Assembly: GCF_019774615.1 (NCBI RefSeq)
Contig: NZ_CP081496.1
Location: 1,550,001-1,614,000, forward strand
Reading direction: 5' to 3'
Source: Streptomyces sp. BHT-5-2
Lineage (GTDB): Bacteria; Actinomycetota; Actinomycetes; Streptomycetales; Streptomycetaceae
DNA length: 64,000 nucleotides
The notes beneath the pieces were generated by a model. That model saw only the letters and a program-made list of their open reading frames with translations. It was not told the origin of the DNA and made no database searches. Below, in pieces: positions 37,954-48,134 of this stretch. Numbering within the stretch: position 1 is the first letter of the stretch; every line of letters starts with the position of its first letter. Position numbers and translations under genes: made by a program.

Positions 37954-38158
37954 CGCCAACCGTCCGTCCGTGAGCGGTCCATCGCGGTACGTGCCCGTAA
38001 CTTGCCACTGATGAATGTGACAATGGTCGGCGGCTGCGTCAAGAGGTGCGCAGGGGACAGGGCCCACCATGAGGCGGCCGTGCCTTTCCTGCCGCTGAAG
38101 CAGGAGAACCCCTAAGGGCATGTCGTACCGGAGGTCTACGCGAAGACCACCGCTGGGG

Positions 38159-38190
38159 TTGACGCCGGATGTGGCGGTCGCCACTACCGT
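38159..38190 (+). promoter_or_regulatory. Possible leaderless promoter for the ABC genes
   Basis: TTGACG (38159-38164) and TACCGT (38185-38190), spacing 20 bases. Transcription would start about 38197, at the GTG start; there is no ribosome-binding site in front of the GTG. The spacing is longer than ideal. Confidence 0.35.
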
Positions 38191-38197
38191 CGAATAC

Positions 38198-39259
38198 GTG
38201 ACTGTGATCGTGACCGAAAGTCTGACCAAGCGGTACCCGAGGGTGACCGCCCTGGACCGGCTCTCCGTTGACATCGCCCCCGGCGTGACGGGCCTGGTGG
38301 GTGCCAACGGCGCCGGAAAGTCGACCCTGATCAAGATCCTTCTCGGCCTGGCCCCGGCCACCGAGGGGACCGCCCGCGTCCTCGGACTGGACGTGACCAA
38401 GGACGGCAGCGCCATCCGCGAGCGGGTGGGCTACATGCCCGAGCACGACTGCCTGCCGCCGGACGTCTCCGCCACCGAGTTCGTGGTGCACATGGCCCGG
38501 ATGTCCGGGCTGCCGCCGACCGCCGCCCGGGAGCGCACCGCCGACACCCTGCGCCACGTCGGGCTCTACGAGGAGCGGTACCGCCCCATCGGCGGCTACT
38601 CCACGGGCATGAAGCAGCGGGTGAAGCTGGCCCAGGCGCTGGTCCACGACCCGCAGCTGGTGTTCCTGGACGAGCCCACCAACGGCCTCGACCCGGTCGG
38701 CCGGGACGAGATGCTCGGCCTGATCCGGCGCGTGCACACCGACTTCGGGATCTCGGTCCTGGTCACCTCGCACCTCCTGGGAGAGTTGGAGCGCACCTGC
38801 GACCACGTCGTCGTGATCGACGGCGGTAGGTTGCTGCGCTCCTCCTCCACCACGGAGTTCACCAAGGTCACCACCTCGCTGGCGGTGGAGGTCACCGACA
38901 CCGACGCCCACCCGGACGGCACCGGGGCGCTGCGTGCCGCCCTGGTCGCGGCCGGAGCCGCGGTGACCACCGGCGCGCCCGGCGCCGAGGGGCCCGCCTC
39001 CTCCGGCCACGTCCTCTTCGTCGAGGCGTCCGGGGACGCGACATACGACCTGGTCCGCGACACCGTCGCCGGGCTGGGGCTCGGCCTGGTGCGGATGGAG
39101 CAGCGGCGGCACCAGATAGCCGAGGTCTTCCGCGACGCGGACGCGCAGGCGGCGGCCGGGACACCGGCACCGCCCGGCAGCGCGCCGGCGGAGCGGGACG
39201 CGACGACGGGACAGGACACCGGTCGCCCCACCACCGTGGGCGGAGGGAACGCGGAATGA
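38198..39259 (+). CDS. ABC transporter ATP-binding protein
   Basis: 353 aa. Walker A GANGAGKST (about 34-42), Q-loop, signature YSTGMKQR, Walker B LVFLDEPTNGLDP, and H-loop TSHLL. ABC-2/drug-type exporter ATPase with a C-terminal extension rich in Ala/Gly/Thr. GTG 38198 is chosen because it fits a leaderless promoter; an ATG at 38120 is an alternative. Overlaps the permease start (GAATGA at 39256-39259), so it is in one operon with three further ABC genes. Confidence 0.9.
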   Translation: MTVIVTESLTKRYPRVTALDRLSVDIAPGVTGLVGANGAGKSTLIKILLGLAPATEGTARVLGLDVTKDGSAIRERVGYMPEHDCLPPDVSATEFVVHMARMSGLPPTAARERTADTLRHVGLYEERYRPIGGYSTGMKQRVKLAQALVHDPQLVFLDEPTNGLDPVGRDEMLGLIRRVHTDFGISVLVTSHLLGELERTCDHVVVIDGGRLLRSSSTTEFTKVTTSLAVEVTDTDAHPDGTGALRAALVAAGAAVTTGAPGAEGPASSGHVLFVEASGDATYDLVRDTVAGLGLGLVRMEQRRHQIAEVFRDADAQAAAGTPAPPGSAPAERDATTGQDTGRPTTVGGGNAE

Positions 39260-40149
39260 GTACGGAAACGACGCCGGGTGGCGCCTACATCCACAACATC
39301 GGCTACCGCCACTACGACGGCCCCCGGCTGGGCCGTGCCTATGCCCGGCGGTCGCTGTTCTCACAGAGCCTGCGCGGCGCGTACGGTCTGGGGCGGTCGG
39401 CGAAGAGCAAGGTGCTGCCGATGCTGCTCTTCGGGGTGATGTGCCTGCCTGCGGGGATCATGGTCGCGGTCACGATGTTCACCAAGGCCGGTGCCCTCCC
39501 GGTCGGTTACAGCCGGTACCCGATCTACCTCCAGGCCGTCATCGGCCTGTATCTGGCGGCCCAGGCGCCGCAGTCCGTCTCCCGCGACCTGCGGTTCAAG
39601 ACCACCCCGCTGTATTTCTCCCGGCCGATCGAGCGGGCCGACTACGTCGTGGCGAAGTTCGCCGCGATGGCGAGCGCGCTCTTCGTCCTGACCGCCGCGC
39701 CCCTGGTGGTGCTCTATGTCGGGGCGCTGCTGGGGAAGTTGGACTTCCTCGACCAGACCAAGGGATTCGGGCAGGGGCTGGTCTGCGCCGCGCTGCTCTC
39801 CCTGCTGTTCGCCGGGATAGGGCTGCTCGTCTCGGCGCTCACCCCGCGCCGCGGCTTCGGGGTCGCCGCCGTGATCGCCGTGCTGACCGTTCCGTACGGC
39901 GCGGTCAGCGCGATCCAGGGCATCGCCACCCTCCAGGGCAACGAAGCCGTCGTCGGCTGGCTGGGTCTGTTCTCGCCCATCACCCTCATCGACGGGGTGC
40001 AGTCCACGTTCCTGGGCGGCACCAGTTCGTTCCCCGACGGGCTGACGCCGTCCACCGGCGCCGGAATCGTCTACCTCCTCGTCTCCCTGCTCGTCATCGC
40101 CGGCTCCTACGGCCTGCTGATGCGCCGCTACCGGAAGGCCGGACTGTGA
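39256..40149 (+). CDS. ABC-2 type permease
   Basis: 297 aa with six predicted membrane helices. The N-terminus contains YIHNIGYRHYDGPRLGR, typical of ABC-2 permeases in actinobacteria. Pairs with the ATPase just upstream, whose gene it overlaps by four bases. Substrate unknown. Confidence 0.88.
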   Translation: MSTETTPGGAYIHNIGYRHYDGPRLGRAYARRSLFSQSLRGAYGLGRSAKSKVLPMLLFGVMCLPAGIMVAVTMFTKAGALPVGYSRYPIYLQAVIGLYLAAQAPQSVSRDLRFKTTPLYFSRPIERADYVVAKFAAMASALFVLTAAPLVVLYVGALLGKLDFLDQTKGFGQGLVCAALLSLLFAGIGLLVSALTPRRGFGVAAVIAVLTVPYGAVSAIQGIATLQGNEAVVGWLGLFSPITLIDGVQSTFLGGTSSFPDGLTPSTGAGIVYLLVSLLVIAGSYGLLMRRYRKAGL

Positions 40150-40237
40150 CAGCCCACCCGTCGCCCGACCGTCCCCAAGCTCTCAACTCCGTTCGAGCAG
40201 GGGAGACCCCATCCCCCTCAAGGAATGAGCTGCGCCC

Positions 40238-41149
<912 letters not shown>

Positions 41150-41174
41150 GGCCAGAAAGGAGCCCTGAGGCAGT

Positions 41175-41951
41175 ATGTCCACGTCCTCTCCCGCGGCCCC
41201 GCCGGCGCCCGCCGCCGCGCCCAAGGCCGCACTCTTCCACCCGACGGTCGCCCGGCTCACCTATCGGTCGTTGCTCGGCCGGCGCCGTGCGCTGATCCTC
41301 TTCGCACTGCCCGCCCTCCTGGTGGCGATCGCGGTGATCGTCCGGGCGCTGACCGGTGCCGACGACGCCACCGCCGGCGGAATCCTCGGCGGTTTCGCGC
41401 TGGGCACGATGGTCCCGCTGATCGGCGTGATCGCGGGGACGGGCGCGATCGGCCCGGAGATCGACGACGGCTCGGTGATCTACCTCCTGGCCAAGCCGGT
41501 CCGCCGCTCGACGATCATCGTCACCAAACTGCTGGTCGCGATCGGTGTGACCGCTGCGTTCTCGGCGATACCGGTCCTGGTGGCCGGATTCATCCTCAAC
41601 GGCAACAGCCAGCAGATAGCCGTCGCCTACGCGGTGGCCGCGGTCGTTGCCTCCGTCGCCTACAGCGCCCTGTTCCTGCTGTTCGGCACCCTCACCCGAC
41701 ACGCCGTGGTCTTCGGACTGGTCTACGCGCTGGTCTGGGAGGCGTTCGTGGGGAGCGTCGTCCCCGGGGCGCGGACCCTGAGCGTCCAGCAGTGGGCGCT
41801 CGCGGTGGGGCAGAAGGTCGGCGCCGAGGGGGCACTGAGCTCAGCGGTCCAACTGCCGCTCGCGGTCTGCCTGCTGGTGGCCGTCACCGGCGCGGCGACC
41901 TGGTACGCCGGGCGCCGGCTGAAGGCGCTGACGCTGGCCGGGGAGGAGTAG
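41175..41951 (+). CDS. ABC-2 type permease (second set)
   Basis: 258 aa, six membrane helices, after a Pro/Ala-rich N-terminus. The loop IGPEIDDGSVIYLLAKPVRR is typical for ABC-2 permeases. It pairs with the ATPase just before; AAAGGAG lies before ATG 41175. The four genes probably form one exporter operon, either one heteromeric complex or two related pumps. Confidence 0.88.
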   Translation: MSTSSPAAPPAPAAAPKAALFHPTVARLTYRSLLGRRRALILFALPALLVAIAVIVRALTGADDATAGGILGGFALGTMVPLIGVIAGTGAIGPEIDDGSVIYLLAKPVRRSTIIVTKLLVAIGVTAAFSAIPVLVAGFILNGNSQQIAVAYAVAAVVASVAYSALFLLFGTLTRHAVVFGLVYALVWEAFVGSVVPGARTLSVQQWALAVGQKVGAEGALSSAVQLPLAVCLLVAVTGAATWYAGRRLKALTLAGEE

Positions 41952-41996
41952 ACGGCGCGACCGGGTCGACGTGACCGGGTCGTCGCGACCGGCCGG

Positions 41997-42080
41997 AGGG
42001 ACACGCCGACCGGAGGGTGGGGCACGCCGACCGGTCGGTGGGGCACGTCGACCGGTCGGAGGGCGGCGCGTCGAACGGCC
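41997..42080. repeat. Tandem 21-bp repeat
   Basis: Three clear 21-bp units at 41997-42017, 42018-42038 and 42039-42059 (core GGCACGCCGACCGGTCGG), and a diverged fourth to 42080. Located between convergent genes, right after the MltG-like gene end. Confidence 0.75.
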
Positions 42081-42092
42081 GGGGCGGAGGGG

Positions 42093-42929
42093 CTATCCGC
42101 CGGTGGCGGCGGTGTCGGCGGAGCCACCGGCGGCGGAGTTCTTCTGCGCGTCGTTGAACTCCTTCACGTTCCGCAGGTGTTGCCGGTAGTCGGCGGTGAA
42201 GCGGGTGTCGCCCGGTTTCACGGTGACGAAGTAGAGCCAGTCCCCCGCGGGGGGTGCGGCGGCCGCCTTCAGCGCGTCGGGTCCCGGATTGTCGATCGGG
42301 GTCGGCGGCAGGCCCGCGAACACGTAGGTGTTGTAAGGGCTCTTGGTGCGGGTGTCGGCGTGGCTGGTGCGCAGCGTGCTGCGGCCGAGCGCGTAGTTGA
42401 TCGTCGAGTCCATCTGGAGCGGCATGTTCCTGGCCAGCCGGTTGTCGATGACCCGGGCGACCTTGCCCATGTCGGCCGACCGGTCCGCCTCGGCCTGCAC
42501 GATGCTGGCGATCACCACGGTGCGGTAGGAGGTGATGTGGTCGGCGGCGAGCCGCTGGTCTGCGGTTTTGACCATGTACGCGAGCAGCGACGCCGGGGTG
42601 GTGTCCTTGCGCAGCGGGTATGTCGCCGGGAAGAGGAAGCCCTCCGGGTTGCCGTTCGCCTCGGCGGGCAGGTCGAGGTGCGCGGTCCTGGCGGCCTGCG
42701 CGGTGGTGCCCGCGGGCACCTTCAGTGCCTGGTCGGCGGTCGCGTAGATCTGGGAGGCCCGCTGCCCCTCCGGGACCGTGAGCTGCCCGTACTGCCGCTC
42801 CCGCAGCAGCCGCGGCACGAGCAGCACGGCGAGTACGACGACGAGAGACAGTACGGCGACGAGGATCAGCCAGCCGGCCCGGGGGAACCGCGGTCCGGGC
42901 CGGCGACGGGTGTGCTGAACATCGCTCAT
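42093..42929 (-). CDS. MltG-like endolytic transglycosylase
   Basis: 278 aa. One N-terminal membrane helix (about 18-42) then a YceG/MltG domain with the catalytic-Glu segment IASIVQAEADR, DNRLARNMPLQMDST and NTYVFAGLPPTPI. Such enzymes cleave nascent glycan strands in peptidoglycan. It lacks the long N-terminal domain of the Streptomyces MltG near aroE, which I recall lies elsewhere, so this is probably a second, shorter member. ATG 42929. Confidence 0.88.
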   Translation of the reverse strand: MSDVQHTRRRPGPRFPRAGWLILVAVLSLVVVLAVLLVPRLLRERQYGQLTVPEGQRASQIYATADQALKVPAGTTAQAARTAHLDLPAEANGNPEGFLFPATYPLRKDTTPASLLAYMVKTADQRLAADHITSYRTVVIASIVQAEADRSADMGKVARVIDNRLARNMPLQMDSTINYALGRSTLRTSHADTRTKSPYNTYVFAGLPPTPIDNPGPDALKAAAAPPAGDWLYFVTVKPGDTRFTADYRQHLRNVKEFNDAQKNSAAGGSADTAATGG

Positions 42930-43097
42930 GGGGGCACGGTAGGCCAGTCGGCTGTGATGCGGGACCGCGCCGCCGCACCGGATCGTGTGCGCCGGCGGCG
43001 CCGGGACCACCTCCGGCCGCCCGCCGCACAGCCTTTCGGCCAGGCAGGGGCCGGCGCGCTGTCCGGCGCACCGCCCGGCGTGTTCCGCTAGACCGTT

Positions 43098-43169
43098 GGT
43101 GGCCCGGTGGCCCGGTGGCCTGGTGGCCTGGTGGCCTGGTGGCCTGGTGGCCTGGTGGCCTGGTGGCCC
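43098..43169. repeat. Tandem 8-bp repeat, nine units
   Basis: Nine copies of GGTGGCCC or GGTGGCCT (pattern CC, CC, six CT, CC at the last two bases), 72 bases, between the MltG-like gene and the MFS gene. No coding use. Confidence 0.95.
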
Positions 43170-43281
43170 GGTGCGCGGTGGTGCGGTGTGCGGTGGTGCG
43201 ATGGCGGGTCGGGGCGAGCGCGGGCGGGGCGCGCAAGCGCTTTCCCCGCCGCCGGCCGGCATCAGCCCTCGCCGGCCGGCG

Positions 43282-44574
43282 TCAGCCCCCGGCCGGCGCC
43301 CCGATACGGCGGTCGCGGCCGGCGCCCAGGGCCAGCAGGGCAAGGCCGGAGCAGACGGCGAGCAGCAGGACGAGAGGCACGGTCCAGCCGGCGGTGGCCT
43401 GGTGGACGGCGCCCAGGGCCAGCGGGCCGACGGCGGCGAGCAGGTAGCCACCGGTCTGGGACATACCGGAGAGTCGGGCGGCGGTGTGCGCGTCGCCGGA
43501 CCGCAGCACCATCATCGTCAGGGCCAGCCCGAGGGCGCCGCCCTGGCCGACGCCGAGGACCGCCGCCCACAGCCAGGCACCCGCCACCGGCGCGACCAGC
43601 AGCCCGGTGACACCGCAGGCCATCAGGGCGGAGACCGCCACCCCCAGCAGCCGCTGGCGGCGCATCCGGCCCGCCAGCGTCGGCACCACGAACGAACCGA
43701 CCATCTGCACCAGCGTGCTGAAGGCGAAGACCAGCCCTGCCTCGCTCTTGCCCATGCCGTGGTCGGTGAAGATCGTCGGCATCCAGGCGATGATCACGTA
43801 CGCGATCAGCGACTGCGATCCCATGAAGAGCGTGACCTGCCAGGCGAGCGGGGAGCGGGTGAGCTTCGGGCCGTGCCCGGTGCCCTGGGCTGGCGTCGCC
43901 GCGGCCTCGCCGTGGTGGGTGCCACGGCGGGCGATCACGGCCTGCGGGAGCCAGACCAGGGCGGCGACGGCGGCGAGCAGCGACCAGGAGACGAGGGAGC
44001 CCTGCCAGCTGCCGAGCGCGTTCTCCAGGGGGACGGCGGAGGCGGCCGAGAGGGTCGCGCCCAGGATCATCGCGGTCGAGTAGAGCGCCGTCATGCCTGC
44101 TGCCCGCTCGGGGAAGTCCCGCTTGATCAGGCCCGGCATCAGCACGTTGAGCAGGGCTATCGACGCGCCCACCACCGCGCAGCCGGCGAACAGCGCGGCG
44201 ACCGGCGGCGCGACCCGCAGCACGATGCCGCCGCACAGCGCGACCAGCGCACCGCACAGCGCCGCCTCGGTGCCCCAACGGCGGGCCACCCGCGGGGCGA
44301 TCAGCGATCCCAGGCCCATGAAGACGAGCGGGATGGTGGTCACCAGGCTGCTGGCGGTGGCGGCCAGGTGGAAGTGCTGCGCCATCTCGTTGAGCAGCGG
44401 GGAGACCCCGGCGAGCGCCGCGCGCATGTTCACCGCGGCGAGGACGATGCCGGCGAGGAGGAGCGCGGGATGGGTCCGCAACCGCCGCCGGGCGGCCGCC
44501 ACCTGGGGCGCCGGGATCAGGTCTTCCTCGGCGTCGATGAGGTCGAGCTGGGTGGTCGCGTCGGTCCCTGACAT
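43282..44574 (-). CDS. MFS transporter (CynX/NimT-like)
   Basis: 430 aa, 12 predicted helices, with LAAVNMRAALAGVSPLL near the first helix, typical of CynX/NimT-type transporters (cyanate, 2-nitroimidazole and related). Substrate not decidable. ATG 44574 is used; a TTG at 44592 with AGGAAG upstream would add six residues and may be the true start. It follows the FadR-type gene on the same strand. Confidence 0.88.
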   Translation of the reverse strand: MSGTDATTQLDLIDAEEDLIPAPQVAAARRRLRTHPALLLAGIVLAAVNMRAALAGVSPLLNEMAQHFHLAATASSLVTTIPLVFMGLGSLIAPRVARRWGTEAALCGALVALCGGIVLRVAPPVAALFAGCAVVGASIALLNVLMPGLIKRDFPERAAGMTALYSTAMILGATLSAASAVPLENALGSWQGSLVSWSLLAAVAALVWLPQAVIARRGTHHGEAAATPAQGTGHGPKLTRSPLAWQVTLFMGSQSLIAYVIIAWMPTIFTDHGMGKSEAGLVFAFSTLVQMVGSFVVPTLAGRMRRQRLLGVAVSALMACGVTGLLVAPVAGAWLWAAVLGVGQGGALGLALTMMVLRSGDAHTAARLSGMSQTGGYLLAAVGPLALGAVHQATAGWTVPLVLLLAVCSGLALLALGAGRDRRIGAPAGG

Positions 44575-44639
44575 GCGTGCGTACCTGGCCAATCGTGGAC
44601 TTCCTGCGGAAGAAGAAGGTGACGGGGGAAGGGAGTTGA

Positions 44640-44750
44640 GGCGAAGTGAAACGAAGTGACGTGAAGTTGAAGCGGCGTGACGTGAATGATGTGAGTGACG
44701 TGACGTGAGGTGGCGTCAAGTGGTGGGACCTGGTGTGAAGTGAGAGGCGA
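44640..44750. repeat. Imperfect purine-rich repeats with GTGACGTGA
   Basis: The word GTGACGTGA occurs four times, at 44656, 44677, 44695 and 44700 (the last two overlapping), within a purine-rich stretch between the FadR and MFS genes. It could be a leader or a degenerate repeat. Confidence 0.6.
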
Positions 44751-44783
44751 GGAGGAAGGGGAGAGCCGGCGGCCGGGTGGGCT

Positions 44784-45494
44784 TCAGTCGCCGGCGAGGA
44801 GGGCCTCTACGGCTCGCTTGGGCCTCTCCAGGAGGGCGCGGGTGGCGCGTTCGGCGGCATCCGGGTCGCCGTGGGCGATCGCGTCCAGGACGGCACGGTG
44901 GTCGCCGTGCACGATCTTCGGCATCGCCTGGTCGTCGAGGGCGGTGACCAGCGCCTCCCGTACGGAGCTGCTGAACCAGCCGTAGGTCGCCGTCAGCGCG
45001 GTGTTGTGCGCGGCCTCGACGACGGCCCGGTGGAAGGCGATGTCGTGATCGGCGTAGAGCTCCAGGCTGCCGGAGTGCGGGCGGCCCTCCGAGTCCTCCA
45101 GTTCGGCCTGGGCGTCCAGGGCGGCCCGCATGCGTTCCAGGTCGGCGGGGTCGTGGCGGAGTGCGGCCAGCCGGGCGGCCTCGGCCTCCAGGGCGATCCG
45201 CAGCTCCAGGACGTCACGGATGCCGGCGCGCTGGATGCCGCGCATGACCTCGGCCGGGTCCGCGGTGGAGACGACGAAGGTGCCCTCGCCCTGGCGTGAG
45301 CGCAGCATCCCGGCGTGCACGAGGACGCGCACCGCCTCGCGGACGGTGTTGCGGCCGACCTGGAGCTGTTCGGCGAGGGCGTGCTCGGTGGGGATGCGGG
45401 TGCCCACCTGCCATTCGCCGGCGGCCAGTTGGGCGCGGAGGGCCTCGACGACGGTGTCGACGAGGGATTGCCGTCCTGCTGCCTTGAGTGCCAT
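44784..45494 (-). CDS. FadR/GntR family regulator with FCD domain
   Basis: 236 aa. GntR winged helix (10-75: GTRIPTEHALAEQLQVGRNTVREAVRVL), then an FCD helical effector domain whose metal-site residues DHDIAFHRAVVEAAHN are present. Probably controls the MFS gene next to it, with which it is cotranscribed or adjacent. ATG 45494. An inverted repeat upstream may be its operator. Confidence 0.9.
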   Translation of the reverse strand: MALKAAGRQSLVDTVVEALRAQLAAGEWQVGTRIPTEHALAEQLQVGRNTVREAVRVLVHAGMLRSRQGEGTFVVSTADPAEVMRGIQRAGIRDVLELRIALEAEAARLAALRHDPADLERMRAALDAQAELEDSEGRPHSGSLELYADHDIAFHRAVVEAAHNTALTATYGWFSSSVREALVTALDDQAMPKIVHGDHRAVLDAIAHGDPDAAERATRALLERPKRAVEALLAGD

Positions 45495-45561
45495 AGCCGT
45501 GCTTCCGTGCCCGTTTCTGTCGTTTCCGCGCGATTGCTTGCCCGGTTGCCCAGTCATCCTA

Positions 45562-45574
45562 CAACTGATTGTTG
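45562..45574. promoter_or_regulatory. Possible GntR/FadR operator
   Basis: CAACTGATTGTTG, an inverted repeat CAAC/GTTG with a five-base spacer, in an AT-rich stretch about 70 bases upstream of the FadR-type gene. Only position supports this. Confidence 0.45.
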
Positions 45575-45680
45575 CATATGGCAGGTAAATGGGTTCCGCG
45601 GGGCGTGGGGTACGCGGTGCCCGCGGTGTCCGTGATGCCCATGCGGTGCGGAAGTCGGGCCGTGCGGCTCGTGGCGGCAC

Positions 45681-45785
45681 AACGCGGATCAGCGCAGATC
45701 GGCACCAATCAGCGCTTGTCAGCACTGTTTGGCGCGGATCAGAGCAGATCAGCACTGTTCGGCGCGGATCAGCGTAGATCGGCAC
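45681..45785. repeat. Tandem 30-bp repeat
   Basis: Two adjacent units of 30 bases (45721-45750 and 45751-45780), three mismatches, with partial copies before and after (core GGCGCGGATCAG). The gap 45495-45886 has no gene besides this and the operator. Confidence 0.8.
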
Positions 45786-45886
45786 GTCGACCTGTGGACA
45801 AAGTCCGGGCGGAGATGCGGTGGGTGCAAGATGCAGGTCGGAGGTTGCAGGAGTCGGGTTCGCCCGACGAGCTGGGGAGGGATGCG

Positions 45887-46336
45887 ATGGCCGGCTTCTA
45901 TCACGTGTGTTTCGTCGTGCCGGACATGGCGGCGGCGATACGGGACTTGGGCGCCGCGGCCGGGGTCGAGTTCAGTGCACCGCGGCGGGACCGGATCGGG
46001 GAGTGGGACTTCCGGATCGCCTTCACGCGGGGCGAGCCGCCGTACATAGAGCTGATCGAGCCCGCGGGTCCGGGCGGGCCGTGGGACGCGTCCGAGGGGG
46101 CGCGCTTCGACCACCTGGGGTTCTGGACGCGGTCCCTGGAGGACGGGTCCCGGCGGCTGGCGGCGGAGGGGTTCCCGGAGGAGTTCAGCGGGTGCCCGTA
46201 CGGGCGGTCGTTCGCGTACCACCGGGTGGGCAGCATCGGTGCCCGGGTCGAGCTGGTGGACCTGGCGCGTCAGCCGGACTTCCTGGCGGCCTGGCATCCG
46301 GGCGGGGAGCCGATGCCCCCGGTGGAAGCGCCGTGA
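45887..46336 (+). CDS. VOC (glyoxalase/bleomycin-resistance fold) family protein
   Basis: 149 aa. Begins MAGFYHVCFVVPDMAAAIRD and shows a second VOC beta-alpha-beta-beta-beta block from RFDHLGFWTRSLEDG; conserved His/Glu positions in each half suggest a metal centre. Function ranges from glyoxalase to dioxygenase; not assigned. The GGGGAGGG ribosome site is before ATG 45887. Confidence 0.83.
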   Translation: MAGFYHVCFVVPDMAAAIRDLGAAAGVEFSAPRRDRIGEWDFRIAFTRGEPPYIELIEPAGPGGPWDASEGARFDHLGFWTRSLEDGSRRLAAEGFPEEFSGCPYGRSFAYHRVGSIGARVELVDLARQPDFLAAWHPGGEPMPPVEAP

Positions 46337-46500
46337 GCGAACGGGAACGCTTCCACCGGGGGCGGTAAAGGGGGGCGGCGGTATCGGGTGCCAGGGGGCG
46401 ATGACGGAACCGGCTGCGGAACGGAGGGTAGGACCGAGGGCGCCCGAGGCCGCCCGTAGCCGTCACCGGCCGTAGCCGTCGACCGGCCGGTGACGCCACC

Positions 46501-46560
46501 CACGGTCCGCAGCCCACGGCCATGGTCCGCAGCCCACGGCCATGGTCCGCAGCCCGCGGC
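46501..46560. repeat. Tandem 20-bp repeat, three units
   Basis: Three exact 20-base periods: CACGGTCCGCAGCCCACGGC, the same with CATGG, and the third with GCGGC. In the 283-base gap between the VOC gene and lysA; no gene seen there. Confidence 0.9.
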
Positions 46561-46619
46561 CCGACGATCAGCCCCAGCCCCCAGAACCCAACCCCCAGAA
46601 CCCGTCAGCCCTCAGCCCC

Positions 46620-48113
46620 TCAGAGTCCGATGTCCCGCTCCTGGATGTCCGCCAGGGACTCCCGGCGGACCAGGAGGCGGGCGTGGCCCGAGGTGACCGC
46701 GACGACCGGGGGGCGGCCGACGAGGTTGTAGCCGGAGGCCATGGACAGGTGGTACGCACCGGCCACCGGGACGGCGAGCAGGTCGCCGGGGCGGATGTCG
46801 CCGGGCAGGTGGACGTCGGAGGCGAGTATGTCGCCCGCCTCGCAGTGCCGGCCCACGACGGTGACCGGCTCGGTGGCGGCGGCCGAGCGGCGTCCGACCA
46901 GCCGGGGCGCGTAACGGACCCCGTAGAGCGCGGGCCGCGGGTTGTCGCTCATCCCGCCGTCGACGGCCACGAAGGTGTGCGCGCCGGTGCGTTTGACGGC
47001 GAGCACCCGGTAGAGGACGACGCCCGACGGGCCGGCGATGGCGCGGCCCGGCTCGACGGCCAGTCGCGGTACCGGCAGGCCGGCCGCCGCGCAGCCGCCG
47101 GCCAGTTCGGCGCGGATCTTGGTGGCGAGTCCGGCGATGTCGAGGGCGGGCTCACCCGGCCGGTAGGCGACGCCGTGACCGCCGCCGAGGTCCAGTTCGG
47201 GGAGGGTGATGCCGTGCTGCTCGTGGACGCGGGCCAGCAGGCCGACCAGCCGTCGCACGGCCGACAGATAGGGCTTGACGGCGGTGATCTGGGAGCCCAA
47301 GTGGCAGTGCAGGCCGACGAGTTCCAGGCGCGGCTGGCCGAGGACGCGGGTGATGGCGTGCTGGGCGGAGCCGTCGGCGAGGGACAGCCCGAACTTCTGG
47401 TCGTCGGTGCCGGTGCGGATCTTGGCGTGGCCGCCGGCGGCGATCCCCGGGACGACCCGGATCAGCACCTTCTGCCGGCTGCCGACCGGCACCGCGGCGG
47501 CCAGCCGGGCGATCTCGGAGGTGCTGTCGATGACGATCCGGCCGACGCCGAGCCGGAGCGCGGCCCGCAGGTCGGCGGGGCTCTTGGCGTTCCCGTGCAG
47601 CACGATCCGCTCGGGCGGGAAGCCGGTGGTGACCGCGAGTTCCAGTTCGCCGGCGGAGCAGACGTCCAGGCCCAGGCCCTCCTCCGCGACCCAGTGCGCC
47701 ATGGCGCGGCACAGGAACGCCTTGGCCGCGTAGTAGACGTCGGCGTCGGGGAAGGCCCGGAGGTAGGTGCGGCAGCGGCTGCGCACCTCGTCCTCGTCCA
47801 GGATGTACGCGGGGGTGCCGAAGCGGTCGGCGAGCTCGGTCAACGGGACGCCGCCGAGGGCGAGGTCGTCCTCGGGGAGCGGCACGGTGGACGCGGGCCA
47901 GATGGCGAGCTGGCCGGGATCGGTGGCCGTCGCCAGGGCGGGGTCCGGGGTCGGGACCGGTTCCGGGTCCGGCTCCAGGGCCGGTTCCGGGTCCAGGACC
48001 GGCGCGGCGGCCGGGCGGGAGTCCGTCATCCGGGCCGCGGGCGCTGTCGAGGTCCGAGCGGTCCGCTCGGCCTGGCCGGCGAGGTCGGTCCGGGGCAAGG
48101 TGGTGTGGCTCAT
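46620..48113 (-). CDS. Diaminopimelate decarboxylase-like PLP enzyme (LysA paralog)
   Basis: 497 aa. Group IV decarboxylase. PLP lysine in YYAAKAFLC, the His in GLHCHLGSQ, the glycine-rich loop ELDLGGGHGVAY, EPGRAIAGP and the CEAGD region are present. About 80 N-terminal residues are extra, Pro/Asp/Ala/Glu-rich, with DPEPALEPDPEP-like repeats, absent from ordinary LysA (about 430-460 aa). It may be a lysA paralog rather than the essential one. ATG 48113 has GAGGAAGGGG upstream. Adjacent to the SAV_915-type gene. Confidence 0.85.
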   Translation of the reverse strand: MSHTTLPRTDLAGQAERTARTSTAPAARMTDSRPAAAPVLDPEPALEPDPEPVPTPDPALATATDPGQLAIWPASTVPLPEDDLALGGVPLTELADRFGTPAYILDEDEVRSRCRTYLRAFPDADVYYAAKAFLCRAMAHWVAEEGLGLDVCSAGELELAVTTGFPPERIVLHGNAKSPADLRAALRLGVGRIVIDSTSEIARLAAAVPVGSRQKVLIRVVPGIAAGGHAKIRTGTDDQKFGLSLADGSAQHAITRVLGQPRLELVGLHCHLGSQITAVKPYLSAVRRLVGLLARVHEQHGITLPELDLGGGHGVAYRPGEPALDIAGLATKIRAELAGGCAAAGLPVPRLAVEPGRAIAGPSGVVLYRVLAVKRTGAHTFVAVDGGMSDNPRPALYGVRYAPRLVGRRSAAATEPVTVVGRHCEAGDILASDVHLPGDIRPGDLLAVPVAGAYHLSMASGYNLVGRPPVVAVTSGHARLLVRRESLADIQERDIGL

Positions 48114-48134
48114 GGTGGGGGCGCCCCTTCCTCT

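Noticed and set aside
35270..38023. A 917-codon frame for the SDR fusion
   Set aside because: The part before GTG 37090 is the wrong frame of the M24 gene; the M24 gene has all metal ligands in its own frame.
43098..43169. CRISPR array or crossover hot-spot (Chi) interpretation of the 8-bp repeat
   Set aside because: There are no spacers, and CCTGGTGG differs from E. coli Chi; Chi motifs of actinobacteria are not established, so no claim is made.
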